Positions 10,172 to 26,480 are shown, numbered from the stretch's first letter. The stretch is DNA of 64,000 nt from Sphingosinicella sp. (GCF_013911755.1 NZ_JACESP010000017.1:27841-91840), one strand, 5' to 3'. Made by a program: numbers and translations. The notes: a model not told the origin generated them from the sequence alone.

Positions 10172-10530
10172 AAAGTGGGGAGCTTCTGTTGCCCGGCGCT
10201 CCCCGTGCCGCTGGTGTCCGCTTCTGTTGCCCGGTGCGGCCCGAACCGCGCTAAGCTTTGTAACCTATTCCCCGAAGGGCTTTAGTTACGCGGCGATCGC
10301 GAATGCCTCGTTATCGTTGGCATTTGTAGGTTTTGAACGGTTTTACGGCGCATTCAGGCCGGGCAAAGAAAACCGTCTTTCAGCACACGTCGATCCTAGT
10401 TCGGCCCCATGTCCGGACAGGCCGTTTAGCCTGCCCGGTGAAACTGGTGGAGCCGCCGGGTACCGCCCCCGGGTCCGCTGTACCTATTTCACGGCATCAT
10501 TTATCGCCATAGCCGCCCGAAGGCGGCAAC
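10172..10530 (-). ncRNA. ssrA: tmRNA, circularly permuted two-piece form
   Basis: Rescues stalled ribosomes and adds a degradation tag. On the minus strand the acceptor piece comes first (about 10530-10445), ending GGCGGCTCC-ACCA with an encoded CCA. A 36-base intervening loop follows (10444-10409), then the coding piece beginning GGGGCCG at 10408. The two ends pair over seven bases, including a G3-U70 wobble, the alanine identity element. The tag frame (10321-10286) reads ANDNEAFAIAA then TAA. A GCCGCC/GGCGGC hairpin with a TTCG loop (10527-10512) begins the acceptor piece. After the tag come hairpins, including a 7-bp stem (10204-10198 with 10183-10177) and a motif CCGGGCAACAGAAG present twice. 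The T-loop reads GGCGGTA instead of the usual TTCGANN. The 3' end is uncertain by a few tens of bases. Confidence 0.9.
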
Positions 10531-10533
10531 ACC

Positions 10534-10562
10534 CATATAGGGGCTATGCGCGCGCTTTTGAA
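10534..10562 (-). promoter_or_regulatory. Candidate promoter of the tmRNA gene
   Basis: On the minus strand TTCAAA (10562-10557) and TATATG (10539-10534) are 17 bases apart, placing the start near 10528, at the base of the first tmRNA hairpin. The element overlaps the last codons of the glycosyltransferase gene. Confidence 0.5.
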
Positions 10563-11716
10563 GAGTGTCGTGCAACAACGGTGCGATACCGCTGCAACAA
10601 GGCGCCGTTGATCGCATCCCAATCGAAGCGCTTGCTGATCTCGCGGCCCGCTTTTCCGGCCGCCATGCGGCTTTCCGGATCGGCGATATAGGCAGCGAGC
10701 GCATCCGCCGATTCCTGGATGTCGTCGGGCGTCGTCAGCTGTCCGTTGAGGCCCGGTGTCACGAGGCTGAGGCTGCCGGTCGCGCGCGCCGCAACCACGG
10801 GAAGGCCGCTTGCCATCGCCTCGAGCGTCACGTTGCCGAACGTCTCGGTGGACGACGGGTTGAACATCACGTCGGCCGAAGCATAGGCCCGCGCGAGCGC
10901 ATCCCCGGACTGGAAGCCAAGGAAGATGCCCTGCGGCGCCTGCGCCTCGATCCACGCCCTGGCCGGGCCATCGCCCACGAACAGCGCCTTGTAGGGCACG
11001 CCGCGCGCATCCAACTCCGAGAGCGTCGCCGCGAACGTATCAAGGCCTTTCTCGAGCACGAGGCGTCCCACGAACAGGATCACCACGTCCTCGTCGGCGA
11101 TGCCGAGGCTCCGCCGCCACTCCATATCGCGTCGATCCGGGCGATAGAGCTCGCCGTCGATGCCACGGCTCCAGATATGCACGTTGCGGCTCATGCGCTG
11201 GTCGGTGAGCACCGCCGCCATGCTTTCGGAAGGTGCGTAGATTTCCACACAGCGCTTGTAGAGACGGCGCAGCACCGCCTCGATCACGGTCTGCATCCAG
11301 TGCATCCGGTAATAGCGGAAATAGGTCTCGAAGCGCGTATGGACGGACGCCACCGCCGGCTTGCCCCGCGCCCGCGCCCACCCGACGGCACGGTGGCCGA
11401 TGATGTCGGGTGAAGCGATGTGAACGATGTGCGGGTCAAAGGCCTTGAGGTCCGCCTTCACCCCGCCGATGCCGAGCCCGAGCCGGTACTCGCCGCGCCC
11501 CGGGATCGGTACGGACGGGATCGAAACAAGATCGCCCGTCGGCGCGAATGCCGGGTTTTCGATGGTCGGCGAGTAAACGCGAACCGAGACGCCCTGCCGC
11601 AGCAGGTAGCCGACGAGCCGGTTCAGCGCCTGATTGGCACCGTCCTTCACATAATTGTAGTTGCCCGAGAACAGGGCGACCCTGAGATCGCTGCTAGGCA
11701 ATATGTCGCTCCGCAT
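10544..11716 (-). CDS. GT4-family glycosyltransferase, MgtA/PimB-like
   Basis: 390 residues from MRSDILPSSD (11716); the frame is open to 11833 but that part is unlike the family. Two Rossmann-like halves are seen: an N-terminal acceptor half (VALFSGNYNYVKDGANQALNRL) and a C-terminal nucleotide-sugar half with FVGRLVLEKGLDTF and the E-x7-E element NPSSTETFGNVTLEAMASG. The closest recognisable group is the mannosyltransferase-type lipid glycosyltransferases that act on diacylglycerol or glucuronosyl-diacylglycerol at the cytoplasmic face of the membrane. The sugar donor and acceptor are not determined. Its last codons carry the likely promoter of the tmRNA gene. Confidence 0.8.
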   Translation of the reverse strand: MRSDILPSSDLRVALFSGNYNYVKDGANQALNRLVGYLLRQGVSVRVYSPTIENPAFAPTGDLVSIPSVPIPGRGEYRLGLGIGGVKADLKAFDPHIVHIASPDIIGHRAVGWARARGKPAVASVHTRFETYFRYYRMHWMQTVIEAVLRRLYKRCVEIYAPSESMAAVLTDQRMSRNVHIWSRGIDGELYRPDRRDMEWRRSLGIADEDVVILFVGRLVLEKGLDTFAATLSELDARGVPYKALFVGDGPARAWIEAQAPQGIFLGFQSGDALARAYASADVMFNPSSTETFGNVTLEAMASGLPVVAARATGSLSLVTPGLNGQLTTPDDIQESADALAAYIADPESRMAAGKAGREISKRFDWDAINGALLQRYRTVVARHSSKARA

Positions 11717-11915
11717 CGTGAAAGCGCCGGACGTTAGTCGATCTGCGGAGCAAATTCCAACAGGGGTGCATGAACTTCGACAGGCTCCGGCGACGGTGGC
11801 CCCGCCTTTCGGGCCTCGCCGCCTCCGATGCAACCCCGAAAGTCATGTGCGGGCCCCACCGATGCCGCAACCCTCCCTCGGTGAGGGATGTGCGCAACAG
11901 CGGCTGCGTTCAGCG

Positions 11916-12053
11916 CTACCGCTCGCCCTCGTCCTTGTCAGCGGCCTCGTCGCCGAAATCCATTCGGCTGAGCGTACGGCGGCCCGGTGCCGGCGGCGCC
12001 AGCAGCGCAGCAAGGAGCAATGCACCAACCACACCCGTGACCCACCAGAGCAT
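11916..12053 (-). CDS. Small single-pass membrane protein (45 aa), unknown function
   Basis: Reads MLWWVTGVVGALLLAALL then a short basic stretch and an acidic tail ending DEAADKDEGER: one N-terminal membrane helix (residues 2-19) and a charged cytoplasmic tail. A strong Shine-Dalgarno AGGAGG lies eight bases before the ATG. The longer open frame up to 12350 runs into rpoC and crosses its terminator, so the short start is preferred. It sits between rpoC and the glycosyltransferase. A palindrome GCACG-GAT-CGTGC (12092-12104) precedes it. No family is recognised. Confidence 0.55.
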   Translation of the reverse strand: MLWWVTGVVGALLLAALLAPPAPGRRTLSRMDFGDEAADKDEGER

Positions 12054-12090
12054 CGCCCCCGCCTCCTGTCCCCCTGTCCCGGGATGGGAC

Positions 12091-12106
12091 AAGCACGGAT
12101 CGTGCC
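12091..12106 (-). promoter_or_regulatory. Sigma-54-like promoter or palindromic operator before the small membrane protein
   Basis: On the minus strand TGGCACGATCCGTGCT fits the sigma-54 pattern TGGCACG-N4-TTGCW at all but one fixed position. It would start RNA about 26 bases before the ATG at 12053. The same bases form the palindrome GCACG-GAT-CGTGC, which offers a simpler reading as a hairpin or operator. Confidence 0.35.
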
Positions 12107-12203
12107 ATCCTGACATGAAGACGGAAATGCGACCTTTCGGCCGTGCGTACGGTGCGACTCCTGACACCGGTGTAAAGAGCGCCGACGCTGGCACCCGAAA
12201 CGA

Positions 12204-12236
12204 AAGAGGCCCCGCCGGTTTCCCGGCGAGGCCCTT
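12204..12236 (-). terminator. Rho-independent terminator of rpoBC
   Basis: On the minus strand an 11-base arm GGCCTCGCCGG (12233-12223), loop GAAA, and matching arm CCGGCGGGGCC (12218-12208) are followed by TCTTTC. It starts about 20 bases after the rpoC stop. Confidence 0.8.
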
Positions 12237-12255
12237 TTCATCGTGACGCGGAGCT

Positions 12256-16515
<4,260 letters not shown>

Positions 16516-16519
16516 TCAT

Positions 16520-20665
<4,146 letters not shown>

Positions 20666-20711
20666 GCTGTTTGTCGCCCTTGCTCTTCAAAATTCGTCAG
20701 GCGCTGACGCG

Positions 20712-20752
20712 AAAAAAGCCGCAGGCTCCCCCGCATCCGGGAGAACCGCAGC
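20712..20752 (-). terminator. Terminator-like hairpin inside the rpoB leader (candidate attenuator)
   Basis: Minus strand: GCTGCGGTTCTCCC (20752-20739), loop GGATGC, then GGGGGAGCCTGCGGC (20732-20718) pair over 14 positions (including G-U pairs) with one bulged C, followed at once by six T (20717-20712). It lies about 46 bases before the rpoB ATG and downstream of the rpoB promoter, where no other minus-strand gene could use it as an end. Confidence 0.75.
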
Positions 20753-20760
20753 TTTCCGCA

Positions 20761-20811
20761 TCAAACCGCAGCCGATCCATTCGTGCGATGCGCTGCGCGA
20801 AGGCACATCAT
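20761..20811 (-). other. Possible 16-residue leader peptide ORF ahead of rpoB
   Basis: Minus-strand ATG at 20811 opens MMCLRAAHRTNGSAAV then TGA. It lies between the promoter and the leader hairpin, ending about eight bases before the stem begins. No clear Shine-Dalgarno is seen (GGGAA only), so translation is speculative. Confidence 0.2.
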
Positions 20812-20838
20812 TTCCCGAAAGGCTGTGGAAGGAAGCGG

Positions 20839-20867
20839 GATATAGGAGCCGCAGGCGGCGCTGTCAA
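20839..20867 (-). promoter_or_regulatory. Sigma-70 promoter of rpoBC
   Basis: Minus-strand consensus TTGACA (20867-20862), spacer of exactly 17 bases, and TATATC (20844-20839). Predicted start near 20832, giving a leader of about 165 bases before rpoB. Confidence 0.8.
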
Positions 20868-20930
20868 ACCCCCTGTCGCAAGAGTCGCTTTCGATCTGCC
20901 CCTCGCTCCCCTAACAGATACGGCATCGTT

Positions 20931-20940
20931 GGGGGGGGGG
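20931..20940 (+). repeat. Homopolymer of ten G upstream of the MFS gene
   Basis: Ten consecutive G followed by AG, ending 13 bases before the ATG at 20954, at or next to the ribosome-binding region. Such runs are prone to slippage in replication and in sequencing. Confidence 0.9.
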
Positions 20941-20953
20941 AGATCACAGCCGC

Positions 20954-22246
20954 ATGACCGATCCGAAGGCCGCAGACAGCCGCCACCGCCTGAAATCCAT
21001 CATCGGCGGCGCCACCGGCAACCTCGTCGAATGGTACGATTGGTACGTCTACGCCGCCTTCGCGCTCTATTTCGCGCCGCACTTCTTTCCTGAAGGCGAC
21101 CGCACCGCGCAGCTGATGAACAGCGCCGCCGTGTTCGCGGTCGGTTTCCTGATGCGGCCGATCGGCGCCTGGATCATGGGTATCTATGCCGACCGGCACG
21201 GCCGCAAGGCGGGGCTCACCCTCTCCGTCACGCTGATGTGCGCGGGCTCGCTGCTGATCGCCATAACGCCCGACTATGAGGCGATCGGCGTGTTCGCCCC
21301 CGGCCTTCTCGTCCTCGCCCGCATGATGCAGGGGCTTTCCGTGGGCGGTGAGTACGGCGCGAGCGCGACCTATCTTTCTGAAATGGCGGGTAAGCAGCGC
21401 CGCGGGTTCTTCTCCAGCTTTCAGTACGTGACGCTGATTTCCGGGCAACTCCTCGCCATCTGCGTGCTTCTGGTGCTTCAGAACGTGATGCCGGAATCCG
21501 CGCTCGATGACTGGGGCTGGCGCATCCCCTTCGCGATCGGCGGCGTGCTCGCCATCGTCGTTTTCTACATCCGGCGCGGCCTCGCCGAGACGGAGAGCTT
21601 CACGAACGCCAAGCGCGAAGGCATCGCCGTTTCGGGCCTCGGCGAGCTATTCCTTCGACACCCGCGCGAGGCGGCGGTGGTGATGCTGCTCACCGCCGGC
21701 GGCACGCTCGCCTTCTATGCGTACTCGATCTACATGCAGAAGTTCCTAGTCAACACGTCGGGTTTCAGCCGCGAAGTCGCCTCGCAGATCAACGCGGGGA
21801 CGCTCTTTGTATTCATGCTGCTGCAGCCGCTCGCGGGCGCATTGTCGGACCGGATCGGGCGCAAGCCGCTGATGGTCGGCTTCGGGATCGCGGGCGTGCT
21901 CTTCACCTATCCGATCTTCTCGGCGCTGGAGACGACGCGCGACCCGGTTGTCGCCTTCGCGCTCGTGCTCGGCGCGCTCATCATCGTCACCGGCTACACA
22001 TCGATCAACGCGGTGGTAAAGGCGGAGCTGTTTCCAGCGCACGTCCGCGCGCTCGGCGTCGCCTTGCCCTATGCGCTCGCCAACACGATCTTCGGGGGCA
22101 CCGCCGAATATGTCGCGCTCTGGTTCAAGGCGGAGGGTATGGAACAGGGCTTCTACTGGTACGTCACCGTGATGATCGGCCTTTCGCTGATCGTGTACCT
22201 GCGGATGCGCGACACGCGCACGCACAGCCGTATCCTGGAAGACTGA
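20954..22246 (+). CDS. MFS transporter, metabolite:H+ symporter (MHS) family
   Basis: 430 residues with about twelve membrane helices. The N-terminal GNLVEWYDWYVYAAFALYF and the loop motif YADRHGRKAG are typical of the MHS subfamily (KgtP, ProP, ShiA, CitA relatives) that import carboxylates, betaines or similar solutes with protons. The specific substrate cannot be assigned. The gene is on the plus strand inside an otherwise minus-strand ribosomal/polymerase region. A run of ten G sits in the ribosome-binding region. It ends four bases from the convergent AI-2E gene. Confidence 0.88.
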   Translation: MTDPKAADSRHRLKSIIGGATGNLVEWYDWYVYAAFALYFAPHFFPEGDRTAQLMNSAAVFAVGFLMRPIGAWIMGIYADRHGRKAGLTLSVTLMCAGSLLIAITPDYEAIGVFAPGLLVLARMMQGLSVGGEYGASATYLSEMAGKQRRGFFSSFQYVTLISGQLLAICVLLVLQNVMPESALDDWGWRIPFAIGGVLAIVVFYIRRGLAETESFTNAKREGIAVSGLGELFLRHPREAAVVMLLTAGGTLAFYAYSIYMQKFLVNTSGFSREVASQINAGTLFVFMLLQPLAGALSDRIGRKPLMVGFGIAGVLFTYPIFSALETTRDPVVAFALVLGALIIVTGYTSINAVVKAELFPAHVRALGVALPYALANTIFGGTAEYVALWFKAEGMEQGFYWYVTVMIGLSLIVYLRMRDTRTHSRILED

Positions 22247-22250
22247 GCCG

Positions 22251-23309
22251 TCAGGCGGTGGTCCAGCCGGACCGGCGGCCCGCCGCGACGATTTCCCACA
22301 CCGCCATGAACAGCGCCGCGATGACGGGTCCGATGACGATGCCGTTCAGCCCGAACAGCTCGATGCCGCCGAGCGTGGAGACGAGCACGATATAGTCGGG
22401 CATCCGGGCGTCGCGGCCGACGAGGATCGGACGGAGGATGTTGTCGATAAGCCCGATAACGAAGACGCCGCAGAACACGAGCACCACGCCCTGCCAGATG
22501 GCGCCCGTGACCAGCAGATAGACGGCGACCGGCACCCATATAAGTCCCGTGCCCACGGCCGGCAGCAGCGACAGGAAACCCATCAGCACCCCCCACAGCA
22601 GCGCGCCGTGGATGCCGAGGCTCCAGAACACGACACCGCCGACGGCGCCCTGCAGGATGGCGACGACGATGCTGCCCTTCACCGTCGCACGGATGACGGT
22701 GACGAACTTCGCCATGAGCGCGTTGCGCTGCGCGGGATGCAGGGGGATCGAAGCGCGCAGTTTTTCGACGAGTGCGTCGCCATCGCGCAGGAAGAAGAAG
22801 ATGAGGTACAGCATCACGCCGAGCCCGATGAGGAACCCGAACGTGCGCTGCCCGATCACGACGGTCTGGGCGGCGAGCACTTGAAAGCTGTCGGCGATGC
22901 CGTCCGCGATCTTCTCGCGGATCGCGCTGATGTTGCCGAGCCCGAGTCGGCGCAGCATCGAGATTGCCCAGTCCGGCAGCAACGCCTGCACCTGCCGGAA
23001 ATAGCCGCCGACGTCGATCTGCCCTCCCTCGATGCGGGCATAGATCGCGGTCGCTTCCTGCAGCAGGAATATGCCGAGGGTGATCGCAGGCAGAATCACC
23101 ATCGCAACGATGACCAGCAGCGTCACGAGCGCGGCGGTGTTCGGATGCCCCGGAAACTTCGCGAGCAGCCGCCGGTTGAGCGGCTCGAAGAGGATGCCCG
23201 CGATCAGCGCCCACAGGATTGCACCGAAGAACGGCAGCAGCACCCACGCGAACGCCAATGACACGACGACGATAAGCGCGAGAAAGGTTCTGTCTTCGAT
23301 CTTCCGCAT
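22251..23309 (-). CDS. AI-2E family (PerM/TqsA-like) membrane protein
   Basis: 352 residues with about seven or eight hydrophobic helices in the AI-2E/UPF0118 pattern: two N-terminal helices, a long amphipathic middle part (LPDWAISMLRRLGLGNISAI), then the conserved C-terminal GVLMGFLSLLPAVGTGLIWVP and LVGRDARMPDYIVLVSTLGGI. Family members are linked to AI-2 export or Na+/H+ exchange; the substrate here is unknown. It lies between rplL and rpoB, downstream of the rplL terminator's side of the cluster, and converges with the MFS gene. Confidence 0.85.
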   Translation of the reverse strand: MRKIEDRTFLALIVVVSLAFAWVLLPFFGAILWALIAGILFEPLNRRLLAKFPGHPNTAALVTLLVIVAMVILPAITLGIFLLQEATAIYARIEGGQIDVGGYFRQVQALLPDWAISMLRRLGLGNISAIREKIADGIADSFQVLAAQTVVIGQRTFGFLIGLGVMLYLIFFFLRDGDALVEKLRASIPLHPAQRNALMAKFVTVIRATVKGSIVVAILQGAVGGVVFWSLGIHGALLWGVLMGFLSLLPAVGTGLIWVPVAVYLLVTGAIWQGVVLVFCGVFVIGLIDNILRPILVGRDARMPDYIVLVSTLGGIELFGLNGIVIGPVIAALFMAVWEIVAAGRRSGWTTA

Positions 23310-23384
23310 AAGCGCCGCCCGGTCCCTGGCCTCGTAGCATACATCAAACGCACGGCTTTGGAATCAGCCGCTTATACGCGCATG

Positions 23385-23414
23385 AAAAAAGGGCGGCCCC
23401 TTTCGGAACCGCCC
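23385..23414 (-). terminator. Rho-independent terminator after rplL
   Basis: Minus strand: GGGCGGTTCC (23414-23405), loop GAAA, GGGGCCGCCC (23400-23391), then six T (23390-23385). The ten-pair stem ends the rplJL message before it could reach rpoB. Confidence 0.85.
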
Positions 23415-23437
23415 CTTCGTTCGATAAGCCGTGAAGC

Positions 23438-23818
23438 TTACTTGATCTCGACGGTCGCGCCGGCTTCTTCAAGCTGCTTCTTGATCTTCTCGGCTTCTTC
23501 CTTGTTCACGCCTTCCTTCACCGGCTTCGGAGCGCCTTCGACGAGCGCCTTGGCTTCGCCGAGGCCGAGGTTGGTGATGGCGCGGACTTCCTTGATGACG
23601 TTGATCTTCTTGCCACCGTCGCCGGTGAGGATCACGTCGAACTCGGTCTTCTCTTCCACGGCCGGGCCGGCGTCACCGCCGCCACCCGGAGCCGCCGCAA
23701 CCGCGACAGCAGCGGCGGCCGAAACGCCCCACTTCTCTTCGAGGAGCTTCGAGAGCTCAGCCGCTTCGAGAACGGTAAGAGCCGAAAGGTCGTCAACAAT
23801 CTTCTGAAGGTCTGCCAT
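23438..23818 (-). CDS. rplL: 50S ribosomal protein L7/L12
   Basis: Stalk protein that recruits translation factors. 126 residues: an N-terminal dimerisation domain ([19 protein letters not shown]), an Ala/Gly-rich hinge, and the C-terminal domain with [20 protein letters not shown]. It follows rplJ in the usual order, but is then separated from rpoB by a strong terminator and two unrelated genes. Confidence 0.98.
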   Translation of the reverse strand: MADLQKIVDDLSALTVLEAAELSKLLEEKWGVSAAAAVAVAAAPGGGGDAGPAVEEKTEFDVILTGDGGKKINVIKEVRAITNLGLGEAKALVEGAPKPVKEGVNKEEAEKIKKQLEEAGATVEIK

Positions 23819-23891
23819 TTTAAGTCTCCATGCGGGCCACGCGGCCCAATCAATGTTTCAATATCGGTCGTGAACAGTTGTCCGGACTGGC

Positions 23892-24407
23892 TTACGCGGC
23901 GTCCTTGGCGGCGTAAGCACCCATGACACGCGCAAGCTGGGCGGCAGGCGCCTGGACGATCTGAACCACCTTGGTCGCCGGCGCATTGATGAGGCCGACG
24001 ATCTTGGCGCGCAGTTCGTCAAGCGACGGCAGCGATGCCAGTTGCTTGATGCCATTTGCATCGAGGACGGTATCCCCCATGGCGCCGCCGACGATTTCCA
24101 ACTTTTCGTTGGTCTTCGCGAAATCGACGGCCGCCTTGGCAGCGGCAACGGGATCACTCGACGTTGCCAGCGCCGTCGGACCGACCAGCATGTCGCTGAT
24201 CCCCGTGTACGGCGTACCTTCCAGTGCGATCCGGGCGAGCTTGTTCTTCGCGACTTTATAGCCCGCGCCCGCCTCGCGCATCTTTCCGCGGAGAGCCGTC
24301 ACCTGGGCGACGGTAAGGCCGTGGTTGCGCGTGATGACGACAACCCCGGTCTCCGAGAAGACGCGGTTGAGCGATGCGACGAGCGCCTTTTTTTCAGCGC
24401 GATCCAT
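23892..24407 (-). CDS. rplJ: 50S ribosomal protein L10
   Basis: Anchors L7/L12 dimers to 23S rRNA and, in studied bacteria, represses its own operon by binding the mRNA leader. 171 residues, start [14 protein letters not shown] with AGGAG six bases upstream. The C-terminal helix that carries L7/L12 is present ([16 protein letters not shown]). It is preceded by a 280-base leader rich in inverted repeats. Confidence 0.97.
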   Translation of the reverse strand: MDRAEKKALVASLNRVFSETGVVVITRNHGLTVAQVTALRGKMREAGAGYKVAKNKLARIALEGTPYTGISDMLVGPTALATSSDPVAAAKAAVDFAKTNEKLEIVGGAMGDTVLDANGIKQLASLPSLDELRAKIVGLINAPATKVVQIVQAPAAQLARVMGAYAAKDAA

Positions 24408-24687
24408 GCTTCACTCCTGGTTTGTCCCTTGGGCGATCACTCGCCTTCGGGACGGTTGAGCCGAAATCCCGGACCATTCCGGGGGTCTCGGCCCGTCCGC
24501 GGGGTCGTCGTCTGCGTGCGGGCGAAAGGAGCCCTTCGGCAGACCCGGTTCGCCATCGCACGGCTGAAACCGGTAAAACTTGTCCCCGTCTCATGCAGGC
24601 TGGCGTTTTGAGTTTCCTGTCGGAAACGCCTGCAATCTCGGACGGTATCTTGGGGCGGCCCGTTTCCGGCCCGCCCCGCGATGCTGT
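24408..24687 (-). promoter_or_regulatory. rplJL leader/intergenic region with several hairpins
   Basis: Between rplA and rplJ on the minus strand. It contains a GC-rich hairpin just after rplA (GGGGCGG ... CCGCCCC), a hairpin GTTTCC-GACA-GGAAAC (about 24629-24614), and a segment GGTTTCAGCCGTGCGATGGCGAACC (that is, GGTTTCAGCC then GTGCGATGGCGAACC) that could form a kink-turn-like L10 site. Position and length fit an autoregulated L10 leader, but I cannot fold it reliably. No clear promoter is seen. Confidence 0.4.
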
Positions 24688-25389
24688 TTAGGCGGCCGCG
24701 CCTGCGGTCGCCGTATCGATTTTCACGCCCGGCCCCATCGTGGAGCTGATGGCGATCTTGCGAACGTACTTGCCTTTGGCGCCCGACGGCTTCGCCTTGA
24801 CGATGGCGTCGACGAAAGCGTCGAAGTTCGCCTTCAGCGCCGCATCGTCGAAGCTCACCTTGCCTATGCCGCTGTGGATGATGCCGGCCTTCTCGACGCG
24901 GAACTCCACCTGGCCGCCCTTGGCCGCTTCCACGGCTTCGGCGACGTTCGGCGTGACGGTGCCGAGCTTCGGGTTCGGCATCAGGCCCTTGGGACCAAGC
25001 ACCTTGCCGAGACGGCCGACGATGCCCATCATGTCGGGCGTCGCGATCACGCGATTGAAATCGCTGCGGCCGCCCTGGATTTCTTCCATCAGGTCTTCAG
25101 CGCCGACAACCTCGGCGCCCGCCTTGCGGGCATCTTCGGCCTTGTCGCCGCGCGCGAACACCGCGACGCGAACGTCCTTGCCCGTGCCGCTCGGCAGGCG
25201 GACAACGCCGCGCACCATCTGATCGGCATGGCGGGGATCGACACCAAGGTTCAGCGCGACCTCGACGGTCTCGTCGAACTTGGAGCTTGCGAGGCTCTTC
25301 ACGAGCGCAATGGCTTCGTCGATACCGTAGAGCTTCTCACGGTCGACCTTGCCGGCCAGCGCCTTGGCCTTCTTCGTCAGCTTGGCCAT
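24688..25389 (-). CDS. rplA: 50S ribosomal protein L1
   Basis: Large-subunit protein at the E-site stalk and translational repressor of the L11 operon. 233 residues, normal length, with the signature [16 protein letters not shown]. It follows rplK by two bases and is probably translationally coupled to it. Confidence 0.98.
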   Translation of the reverse strand: MAKLTKKAKALAGKVDREKLYGIDEAIALVKSLASSKFDETVEVALNLGVDPRHADQMVRGVVRLPSGTGKDVRVAVFARGDKAEDARKAGAEVVGAEDLMEEIQGGRSDFNRVIATPDMMGIVGRLGKVLGPKGLMPNPKLGTVTPNVAEAVEAAKGGQVEFRVEKAGIIHSGIGKVSFDDAALKANFDAFVDAIVKAKPSGAKGKYVRKIAISSTMGPGVKIDTATAGAAA

Positions 25390-25391
25390 GT

Positions 25392-25823
25392 TCAGCCCTC
25401 CACCACTTCGAGGCCCATCGAGCGCGCGGAGCCCTCGATGATCTTCATTGCCGCGTCGATGTCGTTTGCCGACAGATCGACCATCTTCGCCTGCGCGATC
25501 TCACGAACGGCGGAACGCTTGATCGTTCCGGCGCTCGCCTTGCCCGGCGTCTTGGAGCCGGACTTGAGGTTCGCGGCCTTCTTCAGAAGGAAGGTGGCGG
25601 GCGGCGTCTTGGTGACGAAGGAGAAGCTGCGGTCGGCATAGACGGTGATCACCGTCGGCACCGGGGCGCCCTTTTCCATTTCCTGCGTCTGGGCGTTGAA
25701 CGCCTTGCAGAATTCCATGATGTTGACGCCGCGCTGACCGAGCGCCGGCCCGAGGGGCGGCGACGGGGTGGCGGCGGCAGCCGGCACCTGCAGCTTGATA
25801 TAGCCGGTAATCTTCTTGGCCAT
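25392..25823 (-). CDS. rplK: 50S ribosomal protein L11
   Basis: Part of the GTPase-associated centre, needed for factor binding and the stringent response. 143 residues from [21 protein letters not shown] possible in-frame start at 25832 would only add three residues. The proline-rich linker [19 protein letters not shown] and the C-terminal domain are intact. Confidence 0.97.
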   Translation of the reverse strand: MAKKITGYIKLQVPAAAATPSPPLGPALGQRGVNIMEFCKAFNAQTQEMEKGAPVPTVITVYADRSFSFVTKTPPATFLLKKAANLKSGSKTPGKASAGTIKRSAVREIAQAKMVDLSANDIDAAMKIIEGSARSMGLEVVEG

Positions 25824-25920
25824 TGGTCTCACTCTCTTTCAAGTTTAGCGGTCCAGACGGCCACCCGAAGGCAGCCTCCCGCAGGCAACGCCCCTCCCCT
25901 TAACGGCGAGGGGTAAAAAA

Positions 25921-26460
25921 CTACTTCGTACGCTCGACCTGCTCGAAGTCGAGCTCGACAGGCGTCGCGCGCCCGAAGATCGACACCGAGACCTTCACGC
26001 GGGCGCGATCGTAATCGATCTCTTCCACGAGGCCGTTGAAGCTGGCGAACGGACCGTCGAGGACGCGAACCTCGTCGCCGATCTCGAAGTTCACCTTCAT
26101 CTTCGCCTTCGGCGCCTCGATGTGGTGACCCTTGGTCGAAAGGATGCGCGCGGCTTCCGCCTCGCTGATCGGCGAGGGCTTGCCGCTCGCGCCGAGGAAA
26201 CCCGTCACCTTCGGCGTATTCTTCACGAGGTGGAACACGTCGTCGGTCATGTGCAGCTTCGCCAGCACATAGCCCGGGAAATACTTCCGCTCGGCCTGCA
26301 CCTTCTTGCCGCGGCGGATTTCCGTCACGGTCTCGGTCGGCACCTCGACCTGCTCGACAAGCGCTTCAAGACCCAGGCGCTTCGCCTCGTCGAGGATCGA
26401 ATCGCGGACCTTGTTCTCGAAGTTCGAGTAGGCGTGAATGATGTACCAGCGCGCGGCCAT
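25921..26460 (-). CDS. nusG: Transcription termination/antitermination factor NusG
   Basis: Binds RNA polymerase, suppresses pausing and links it to Rho or ribosomes. 179 residues: NGN domain (RWYIIHAYSNFENKVRDSI), YFPGYVLAKL, and a KOW domain (EIGDEVRVLDGPFASFNGLV). It lies directly downstream of secE and upstream of rplK, the standard order. Confidence 0.97.
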   Translation of the reverse strand: MAARWYIIHAYSNFENKVRDSILDEAKRLGLEALVEQVEVPTETVTEIRRGKKVQAERKYFPGYVLAKLHMTDDVFHLVKNTPKVTGFLGASGKPSPISEAEAARILSTKGHHIEAPKAKMKVNFEIGDEVRVLDGPFASFNGLVEEIDYDRARVKVSVSIFGRATPVELDFEQVERTK

Positions 26461-26480
26461 GCCTGTTTCGAACCTTCCCG

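Noticed and set aside
10183-10234. Two identical 14-base repeats as a minimal CRISPR-like array
   Set aside because: Only two copies, unequal context, inside a tmRNA hairpin region; no cas genes.
10227-10691. A 154-codon plus-strand open frame
   Set aside because: It runs across the tmRNA gene and into the antisense of the glycosyltransferase; the tmRNA explains the sequence.
25862-25920. GC-rich dyad with a run of A between rplK and nusG as a terminator
   Set aside because: On the coding (minus) strand the T-run precedes the dyad, so it cannot end nusG transcription towards rplK in the usual way.
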